The position numbers and the translations under genes were made by a program. The notes under the pieces were generated by a model that did no database searches, had not been told where the DNA came from, and was given only the letters and a program-made list of their open reading frames with translations. From a virus, in IMG/VR virus record IMGVR_UViG_3300035179_000063, positions 1-23,204 of that record: a DNA stretch of 23,204 nt, one strand, 5' to 3'. How positions within the stretch are numbered: the first letter of the stretch is position 1; the number at the start of each line of letters is the position of its first letter. Positions 4,601-10,132 of the stretch are shown in pieces.

Positions 4601-5720
4601 AGAAGCAACTCGCAAACACAGCAAGGATCTTCTCAAGATCCCGGGAGTTCAGCTAGTCTACACGCGCACGAAGATCAAAGCAGGACTCGATACGAAGCAG
4701 CCTGCAACCGTGGTCTGTGTCGAAAAGAAGCTGCCGCCTAGTGCGCTCAAAGCTCTCAGCATTCCAATGATTCCCGCTGAGCTCAACGGAACCGTAACCG
4801 ACGTCATCGAGATCGGCAAACTCACAGCCCCTCCGCCGACGTCGAAAGTCAAACTACTCGGCGCAGCGGATCATCAGAAGAGATACCGCCCGAAAGTCCC
4901 CGGCGGAGTCACCGCGATTGAATACTGCTCCACAGCCTGCACTCTAACCGCGTGGCCTTGGAGTGATAAAGTCGGGGAACCTGTCGCCTTACAATGTTGG
5001 CATTGTTGCCGAATGCAGAAATGCGCTGAAGGCTGGATCCTTCAGCCCTCACCAATGGATCTCGGCATCTATCCCGCAGACGTGATCGCGCAGTTCATGG
5101 CAGGAGATATTGAGAATCCGAAGACCGACAGCGGAATCAGCCGCCAAGTTCAGCCCGGCGGATTCGCAACGATGAACATCTTCGGCCTGGGCTCCTTCAA
5201 AGGCTACATCGTCCCAGAAGTGGATGATCAGTTCATCAAGTCAGGTCGAACGACAGCCATCACACAGAGCACAGTCTACGCGCTTGACGGAGTAGGCAAC
5301 ATCAGTTATCCCGACAAGACTCGCCAGAAAGAAGATCTGATCGTAACTGGTAAGATGCTTGAAGGCGGAGACTCATCGAGCCCCGCCAAAGTGATTCGAG
5401 ACGGAGTAATTCAGCGGCCACTTGCAGGGCAAGGATTCGCAGGCAGCGACGTTATCTCATGCTTCATCAAGATCCCCAACATCATCAAGGATCCTGCGCT
5501 CGCTCCTTGGAGACTCAACTTCGACTATGAGTATGAAGAGCCGACGCCTCCACCGGGGCCGCCAGAGGATCCTTGGCAAGAATTCCTGAAATGCGCTCAG
5601 AAAGCTGACGGCGATTTCTTCGGAGTCTGGAAGTGTTTCCTTGACTACTTGCGTAAGGTGTGGCCGTTTAGAGCGAGGGTCGAAATTCGCAACGGCGAGG
5701 TCATCATTCGAATCAAATGA
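4572..5720 (+). CDS. Trypsin-like (chymotrypsin-fold) serine protease (382 aa)
   Basis: TTG start at 4572. Residues about 22-85 form an N-terminal alpha/beta domain (IPGVQLVYTRTKIKAGLD, VVCVEKKLP, TVTDVIEIGKLTA) like the one preceding the catalytic domain in a family of bacterial/archaeal S1-type peptidases with a PGGV-TAGT...NNHV layout. The catalytic residues can be placed: His144 in QCWHCCR (NNHV position), Asp186 in KTDSGI (VDAAI position) and Ser268 in GGDSSSP (GDSGS position), helped by KSGRTTAITQSTV (about 223-235) and GQGFAGSD near the end. The cysteines flanking the His (CWHCC) are unusual. No signal peptide is seen. A proline-rich hinge (about 327-335) leads to a basic C-terminal tail. 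Coupled by ATGA to the membrane-protein reading that follows; it may act in lysis or virion maturation. Confidence 0.75.
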   Translation: MAENEVTRAREATRKHSKDLLKIPGVQLVYTRTKIKAGLDTKQPATVVCVEKKLPPSALKALSIPMIPAELNGTVTDVIEIGKLTAPPPTSKVKLLGAADHQKRYRPKVPGGVTAIEYCSTACTLTAWPWSDKVGEPVALQCWHCCRMQKCAEGWILQPSPMDLGIYPADVIAQFMAGDIENPKTDSGISRQVQPGGFATMNIFGLGSFKGYIVPEVDDQFIKSGRTTAITQSTVYALDGVGNISYPDKTRQKEDLIVTGKMLEGGDSSSPAKVIRDGVIQRPLAGQGFAGSDVISCFIKIPNIIKDPALAPWRLNFDYEYEEPTPPPGPPEDPWQEFLKCAQKADGDFFGVWKCFLDYLRKVWPFRARVEIRNGEVIIRIK

Positions 5721-5734
5721 CAGGAGGGATGCCG

Positions 5735-6001
5735 ATGTACGAACAAATCATCATCGCGATTGCGGCAGCCATCATCTACGGGCTTGCTGGATACTTCAAG
5801 AGCTCAGGGGAGACTTTCGATAAGGAGAAGTTTCTCACGACAGTCGTGATCGGTCTCGTTGTGGGAATCATTCAGGTCTATGTGGGCGTCAGCTATGGAG
5901 CGGCCTACACCCTCGCGCTCTCCGTAGGCATCATCGCGATGGTCGAGAATATCATGAAAGCGATCTATCGCCACATCTTCGTTCAGTCAGTCGCAAGATA
6001 G
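5735..6001 (+). CDS. Holin-like small membrane protein (88 aa)
   Basis: The frame opens at ATG 5717 (ATGA with the protease stop), but GGAGG at 5723-5727 is ideally spaced for ATG 5735, so I start there. Three hydrophobic segments are visible: IIIAIAAAIIYGLAGYF (about 5-21), FLTTVVIGLVVGIIQVYVG (about 34-52) and YGAAYTLALSVGIIAMVE (about 55-72), followed by a basic tail. Size, three TM spans and the position between a protease and an XhlA-like protein fit a class-I-like holin, though a general inner-membrane protein is equally compatible. After its TAG stop (5999-6001) the same frame stays open for 31 more sense codons to a second TAG at 6095-6097. Confidence 0.65.
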   Translation: MYEQIIIAIAAAIIYGLAGYFKSSGETFDKEKFLTTVVIGLVVGIIQVYVGVSYGAAYTLALSVGIIAMVENIMKAIYRHIFVQSVAR

Positions 6002-6099
6002 GGAAGCACGATCAGAATAGACCGTGACATCAGAAATATCTCACGGCGAACTTTCAACGCATGGGACTGTGAGCTCATCCTAGTCGTAGATGAATAGCC

Positions 6100-6315
6100 T
6101 TGAACCACAACCTCCCCGCGGAAGTGAAAGAACTCTTGAGCGACCCCAAAGAGGATCCTGCGCCCTTCATGACTCGAGTAGACTGCCTCCAAGTCCAGCT
6201 CTCGCTAGAGAAACGACTGACAAAGCTCGAATCACTCAACACAATCAACATACTCATCAGCCTCAGCGCACTCGCCGGGCTACTCGCAGCCCTATGGAAA
6301 CTCTTCGGCGGATAG
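6100..6315 (+). CDS. XhlA-like coiled-coil/TM protein (71 aa)
   Basis: TTG start at 6100. A soluble helical N-terminus (residues 1-25) is followed by a heptad-like stretch CLQVQLSLEKRLTKLESL (about 29-46) and a single C-terminal TM segment NILISLSALAGLLAALWKLF (about 50-69). A short coiled coil plus a C-terminal membrane span is the plan of phage haemolysin XhlA-type proteins, which act with holins and lytic enzymes. With the preceding three-TM protein and protease it could form a lysis/envelope cassette in a host bounded by an S-layer (inference). Confidence 0.55.
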   Translation: MNHNLPAEVKELLSDPKEDPAPFMTRVDCLQVQLSLEKRLTKLESLNTINILISLSALAGLLAALWKLFGG

Positions 6316-6340
6316 GGATCCACACAGGAAGGATCCACAC

Positions 6341-6751
6341 ATGGGGCCACGTACACGTCGGGAGCGTGGTCTGTTGCCGGGTAAGACCTCCCCCCCTTCC
6401 CTCCCGCCTCGTCTGAAGAGGAAGTTCGTTGAGATTCAGATGAAGCGGATGGAGAAGAATCTCAAGCCGATTGATGAACACTTCGACCTCAGCACGATCT
6501 CAGGAATCAAGAACCTGAACGAGCTTATTGTGAAACTTGTCTTTGAACGTCGGCTCGCATCCACAGACGCTCGCTCCATCAATGAGGTTGTGAGGAATCA
6601 TCTGACGATTCTGATGCCGAGCGCATTGGAGGCTAAGGTAGATGAGCTCTTACGCCAAGTCAAGGATACAAGAGAAACTGTCAACCGCATTAAGCGAGCT
6701 CGCGCAGACGAAGACGGAAGTGGAGAGTCTAGCGAAACCGAAGCTGACTGA
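6341..6751 (+). CDS. Candidate small terminase subunit (136 aa)
   Basis: ATG 6341 follows AGGAAGG at 6326-6332. The protein is basic at the N-terminus, helical in the middle (SGIKNLNELIVKLVFERRL, then ARSINEVVRNHLTIL) and ends with a coiled coil (LEAKVDELLRQVKDTRETV) and an acidic tail. Directly upstream of, and overlapping, the large terminase, a helical DNA-binding/oligomerising protein of about 140 residues is what a small terminase looks like. There is no sequence motif that proves it, as small terminases are poorly conserved, so position carries the assignment. Confidence 0.5.
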   Translation: MGPRTRRERGLLPGKTSPPSLPPRLKRKFVEIQMKRMEKNLKPIDEHFDLSTISGIKNLNELIVKLVFERRLASTDARSINEVVRNHLTILMPSALEAKVDELLRQVKDTRETVNRIKRARADEDGSGESSETEAD

Positions 6752-8258
6752 TCCTGTCCAATGGACTCGCAAGATGCGAATCCTGAAAGGGCAGCCTTTC
6801 AGCTTCCGATCTCGAGACTATCTGCTACCGCTCTACCGCGACAACTCGCACCGAGTCATCATTGTGAAAGCTCGACAAATGGAGATGACTGAGTGGATCG
6901 TCAACTGGATCCTACACAAGCTCATCACCTATCCCTTCTCAACCGCAATCTACACAGCGCCACGAATGGATCAGGTCTCAAGATTCAGCCACGACCGATT
7001 CAGACGCGCACTCCTTGACAGCCCAGAGCTCCGCGACTTCATCAGCAAGGCAAGAGAGGCAGAGCTTGGAGAAACCGCGATCGGCAGAATCCCCTTCTCG
7101 AATGGCTCAATCTGCTATCTGATCTCTGCATGGGGAGACTTCGGCGCTCTCAGAAACATTCCCGCAGACTTCGCAGCCATAGATGAAATGCAAGACGTTC
7201 AGCAAGAAGCCATTCCCGTCATTGAAGAGACCATGAGTCACAGCCCATTCGGAACTATGATCATGGTCGGAACCGCAAGCGATGAAGGCAGCGAATTCTG
7301 TCGAGTTTGGAAACAATCAGACATGAAGGAATGGGATCCAGAGTCAGGCGCATGGATTCCTCAGAAGCCCGAGAACAAGTTCTACTCAGGCTATCACATC
7401 AACCAACAAATCGCTCCGTGGATCATCAGCCTCCCGCCCACTCATCCCAACAGCATCGAAGCCAAACGCATCCGCTACCGAAGCGAGCGCAGATTCCTCA
7501 ACGAAGTTCTCGGCCAATTCTATCGCGGCCTCGCCAAGCCTCTCATCTCTGAGGATCTCTTGGCTTGCAGAGACTTCCGATGGGGCCTGCTCGACCATCT
7601 TGATCCGCCTCACTCTTCATTCATGGGCGTGGATTGGGGAGGCGGCGAGTTCGCTTTCACCGTCGCCTGGATCATGGGCAAAGACGAATCTGACCGCTGG
7701 CGGCTCATCTACGTTCGCAAATTCGATGAGAAGGACCCAATGAAGCAGGTCCAGATCATCGGCAACCTCATCCCGCTTTTCAACGTCAAGCAAGCCGTGG
7801 CAGACATCGGCTATGGCGCTGTCCAGGTCTCAGAGCTCCAAAAGAAGTTCGCTGATCGTGTCCTTGCCTGTCAATACACTCGCAGACCCGAGATCCCTCT
7901 CGAGCGTCGAACCTCAGACGAGTATGGCAAGCGAGTCGCGCAGATGCTTCTCCTTGCAGACCGCTCATTCTGGATCGAGACCGCGATTGAGCATATCAAG
8001 CACAAGGATCCAACTGGCGCAGCAAATCCGATGCTTGTCCTCCCGTGGAAAGAGCCGCTCGAAGTCGAATGGCTCATTGATCACTTCACCTGCATCGAGA
8101 TGGAAGAACAGGAGACAGTGAGCGGCAAGAAATATCATCACTACACGCATTCAGAAGGCGAGCCTGATGATGCGCTTCATTCATTCATCTACGCATTGAT
8201 CGCTGACGCCTATGGGCGCATGGCTCCGCCTCTCGTGATTCAGGATTTGTTCTCATGA
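6642..8258 (+). CDS. terL: Terminase large subunit, ATPase and nuclease (538 aa)
   Basis: The motor that cuts and pumps viral DNA into the prohead. N-terminal ATPase: a Walker-A-type segment VKARQMEMTEW near residues 75-85 (the usual glycine is Glu81), Walker B AAIDEMQDV with Asp181-Glu182, and coupling motif MVGTASDEG near 207. C-terminal RNase H-like nuclease: acidic residues at Asp331 (GVDWGGGEF), Asp388 (AVADIGYG) and Asp509/510 (EPDDALHSF), in the expected order and spacing. Length fits the family. The ATG at 6642 overlaps the previous gene by 110 bases; GTG 6720 would shorten the overlap and keep all motifs, so the true start is open. The stop overlaps the following zinc-ribbon gene (ATGA). 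Confidence 0.93.
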   Translation: MSSYAKSRIQEKLSTALSELAQTKTEVESLAKPKLTDPVQWTRKMRILKGQPFSFRSRDYLLPLYRDNSHRVIIVKARQMEMTEWIVNWILHKLITYPFSTAIYTAPRMDQVSRFSHDRFRRALLDSPELRDFISKAREAELGETAIGRIPFSNGSICYLISAWGDFGALRNIPADFAAIDEMQDVQQEAIPVIEETMSHSPFGTMIMVGTASDEGSEFCRVWKQSDMKEWDPESGAWIPQKPENKFYSGYHINQQIAPWIISLPPTHPNSIEAKRIRYRSERRFLNEVLGQFYRGLAKPLISEDLLACRDFRWGLLDHLDPPHSSFMGVDWGGGEFAFTVAWIMGKDESDRWRLIYVRKFDEKDPMKQVQIIGNLIPLFNVKQAVADIGYGAVQVSELQKKFADRVLACQYTRRPEIPLERRTSDEYGKRVAQMLLLADRSFWIETAIEHIKHKDPTGAANPMLVLPWKEPLEVEWLIDHFTCIEMEEQETVSGKKYHHYTHSEGEPDDALHSFIYALIADAYGRMAPPLVIQDLFS

Positions 8259-8482
8259 GCGAGCCTGAAGAGAAGCCTGAGAAGATTGCTCGCCCCGGAA
8301 CCTTCTGCCACTCATGCGGCGAACGAGGCCACATCTTCGAGATCCCTGAAACCGTTCAGATGAGTCAGGGAGATCTTGACCTGCCTTTCTTTCGCTGCGA
8401 GAACTGCGGAGCCAAATGGTACGACGCTTCCGACGTCATTCCTATCGTCGTGATCTATCGCCTCGAATTCGAGAAGAAGTAG
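8255..8482 (+). CDS. Zinc-ribbon protein (75 aa)
   Basis: ATGA-coupled to the large terminase. FCHSCGERGH (about residues 18-27) and FRCENCGAKWYD (about 46-57) supply two CxxC knuckles of a classic zinc ribbon, joined by a beta-rich linker, and the C-terminus forms another strand (IPIVVIYRLEFEKK). Co-translation with the terminase suggests a packaging accessory or head-assembly role (inference). It ends six bases before the TTG of the small gene broken by the mobile element. Confidence 0.7.
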   Translation: MSEPEEKPEKIARPGTFCHSCGERGHIFEIPETVQMSQGDLDLPFFRCENCGAKWYDASDVIPIVVIYRLEFEKK

Positions 8483-8560
8483 GACACTTTGGTTTCAGCC
8501 ATTCGATCCCTCTGGCTTCGGCTCAAGTATCGAATAGCTTCCTTTCTGTGGAGTCACGGT

Positions 8561-8569
8561 CTAGTTTGG
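8561..8569. repeat. Target-site duplication, left copy (CTAGTTTGG)
   Basis: Nine bases identical to 10093-10101 and directly abutting the left inverted repeat of the element. Two exact copies immediately outside a pair of inverted termini are the footprint of transposition. Confidence 0.7.
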
Positions 8570-8593
8570 TACACTGGTAACTTGTCGGGTGGT
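8570..8593 (+). repeat. Left terminal inverted repeat
   Basis: Pairs with 10069-10092 (reverse complement) at 19 of 24 positions; mismatches are at positions 4, 5, 8, 15 and 19. A related 14-base sequence (12 of 14 identical to 8569-8582) occurs internally at 9619-9632, at the end of the transposase remnant. Confidence 0.7.
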
Positions 8594-8621
8594 TGGCTTG
8601 AGCCTCCAACCATGTTACCAG
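8574..8621. repeat. Nested hairpin at the left end of the element
   Basis: CTGGTAAC (8574-8581) pairs with GTTACCAG (8614-8621), and within it GGTTGG (8591-8596) pairs with CCAACC (8606-8611). The outer arm coincides with part of the terminal repeat. This could be a transposase binding palindrome or a structured RNA. It lacks the T-arm consensus of a tRNA. Confidence 0.5.
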
Positions 8622-8819
8622 AACCAACCGAACAGCTAATCCGCATCAGATAGAATCGCTTGGATATACATGATTGTGCCTAAATCTAAGCGTGGCGCAT
8701 CTGCCGCAAAGCCAATATATGTAAACATACGTATCTATTTTGGGCAAAGTAGAGTCCTAGTTGACTCGCGGGGCTGCCCCAGTGGTAGTCCCACTTTCCC
8801 TCTTACATCGGTTCTTTTA

Positions 8820-9566
8820 TCAGGGCCACACCTTAGAACCATATACGACCCCACCGGAGTTGTCGAGTAGTCCCGAGATCTGATCGTAGCGAAGTTTCAT
8901 ACCTCTTTCGTAGTACTTCCAGATCGCATGGCTACAAAAATCTGCCAACTGTATGCCTGGTGAATCTTGTGACTGTACGAACAGCACACTCTCGATTATG
9001 CGTGGTAACCGAGTGTTGCTGAGGAAAGGATTGAAACTGCTCCTAAGGACGATCCCATGCTGCTTGGCGTTCTTGATCAATTCCTTTAGTTTGGCATCAT
9101 GCTTGGTCTCTTCGGGATCCATTACGAAAATACCTAATCCATCCACTCGGTCTAGGTACTTGTGAAAGCGTGGGCAAATCAGCTGAAACGCCCAGACATG
9201 CGGGGAATAGGCGTTTGCACCGTATTTCGCATAGTGCTTCGCCTTATCGATGGCAGAATAGAACAAGACTGGCTTCAAGGTCGTAACCAAGTTAAAGATG
9301 TCATCGACCAAAGCTCGGCGATTTCCTATACCAAGAGTTTCGAATGGATGAGCCCCTGCAAGAATTGTTGACAATCTCAATTCCCTAAAATCCGTGAGCC
9401 AATTGAGATTATGCCTACTGAGAATGCCTCTTACGCTCTCGTCAGCTTTCTTCCACAGCTTCTCTTCAAGCGAAAATCCAGCTAGGACATACCATTTCGT
9501 TCGGCTCCTTCCCTGTGGCGGACACCAACCAGGGTCCCCACTCGCGTCGAGATATAGGAGATGCAA
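8820..9566 (-). CDS. DUF3800 family protein (248 aa), cargo of the mobile element
   Basis: Leftward gene, TTG start (complement of 9564-9566), TGA stop. N-terminal YLDASGDPG (residues 5-13), followed by KWYVLAGFSL, is the DUF3800 opening: an acidic residue plus Ser-Gly in a first beta-strand, as in RNase H-like folds. An acidic patch MDPEETKHDAK lies in the middle, and the C-terminal signature SPGIQLADFCSHAIWKYYERG holds the conserved QLAD. The full length fits the family. DUF3800 proteins are predicted nucleases of unknown substrate, often found near mobile elements and defence loci. Here it sits inside an element with inverted repeats, so it is either passenger DNA or part of the transposition or maintenance machinery. 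Codon use and GATC density look slightly different from the viral genes, in keeping with separate origin. Confidence 0.8.
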   Translation of the reverse strand: MHLLYLDASGDPGWCPPQGRSRTKWYVLAGFSLEEKLWKKADESVRGILSRHNLNWLTDFRELRLSTILAGAHPFETLGIGNRRALVDDIFNLVTTLKPVLFYSAIDKAKHYAKYGANAYSPHVWAFQLICPRFHKYLDRVDGLGIFVMDPEETKHDAKLKELIKNAKQHGIVLRSSFNPFLSNTRLPRIIESVLFVQSQDSPGIQLADFCSHAIWKYYERGMKLRYDQISGLLDNSGGVVYGSKVWP

Positions 9567-9623
9567 AAGACATCTCTTCCTAGCAAGAATGTCAGTGTAT
9601 GCACATATGGCTTTCCCAGTACA

Positions 9624-10013
9624 CTAGTTACTGTATCGTGCAGCTTGTCTGATTAGGTCGAGCCATCGGTTTGTGCCTAGTTCTATTGGGATTGCGGCCA
9701 TCTCTGCGGGTGTATGGTTCTCTAGCGCCATGTGTGGCCTTACGAAGTTGTAGTATGCTCGGAAGCCTTTCAGAATCTTCTCGGCTGATTGTGCCCGTTT
9801 GAGGTGTCGCATGACTTTCTCACGTTCGCGCATGGTGTTGTGTAGGCGTTCGACGCGGTTGTTGTTGATGCGGCTCTGGATTCCTACGCCTGCTATGTGA
9901 ACCACTTGCTCGCGACCTTGGTTTCGAGGTTCTTCAGCGGCTACAAAGACAGATCGGCGCATATGGGCTGACAGATTGCGAGGCGCGAGCTTGGCTTTCA
10001 CAGGAACCAACAT
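9624..10013 (-). pseudogene. Truncated IS6/IS240-like DDE transposase
   Basis: The C-terminal part is clear: NNRVERLHNTMREREKVM contains the catalytic Glu context of DDE transposases (N-N-x-[VIM]-E-R-x-[NH]), then YYNFVRPHMAL and HTPAEMAAI, the usual ending. Upstream of that the sequence is poorly conserved, and only about 80 bases remain before the right inverted repeat, so the first catalytic Asp, and probably the second, cannot be present; full-length enzymes of this type are around 200 residues or more. It is most likely an internally deleted, inactive copy. Its TAG stop lies inside a 14-base sequence resembling the element's left terminus. Confidence 0.75.
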
Positions 10014-10068
10014 TCAGCAAAGCCATCGTAAGACGCTGCGAAAGGCCATCTACGCCTAGTCTGAGGCC

Positions 10069-10092
10069 ACCACGCGATAAGTTAGCACCGTA
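10069..10092 (-). repeat. Right terminal inverted repeat
   Basis: Reverse complement begins TACGGTGCTAACTTATCG and matches the left terminus at 19 of 24 positions. Immediately followed by the second copy of CTAGTTTGG. Confidence 0.7.
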
Positions 10093-10101
10093 CTAGTTTG
10101 G
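10093..10101. repeat. Target-site duplication, right copy (CTAGTTTGG)
   Basis: Identical to 8561-8569. It begins at the base after the right inverted repeat. In the reconstructed small gene it encodes Leu-Val-Trp in the same phase as the left copy. Confidence 0.7.
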
Positions 10102-10132
10102 GGATACAACGCTCGCTGGCAGATTCCTGAAC

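Larger units (their letters stand above)
8570..10092. mobile_element. Insertion element with terminal inverted repeats carrying a DUF3800 gene
   Basis: A 1,523-bp element defined by its ends. The left end reads TACACTGGTAACTTGTCG and the reverse complement of the right end reads TACGGTGCTAACTTATCG, with 19 of the first 24 positions matching. It is flanked by the direct repeat CTAGTTTGG on both sides. Inside are two leftward reading frames: a DUF3800 gene (8820-9566) and a transposase remnant (9624-10013) that ends only about 80 bases from the right terminus, so most of a catalytic domain is missing. It is therefore probably non-autonomous and would need a helper transposase. Both genes are opposite to the viral late genes, and the left 250 bases are AT-rich and non-coding. 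The transposase resembles IS6/IS240-type DDE enzymes, but a 9-bp duplication is not the 8 bp usually reported for IS6, so the family label is tentative. Confidence 0.75.

Noticed and set aside
8555-8630. Possible tRNA gene
   Set aside because: The segment folds into nested stems, but it lacks a T-arm GGTTCRANYCC-type sequence and a 7-bp acceptor pairing. The stems are better explained by the end of the mobile element.
8670-8870. 66-residue rightward open frame inside the element
   Set aside because: No domain, AT-rich non-coding character and overlap with the end of the DUF3800 gene on the other strand.
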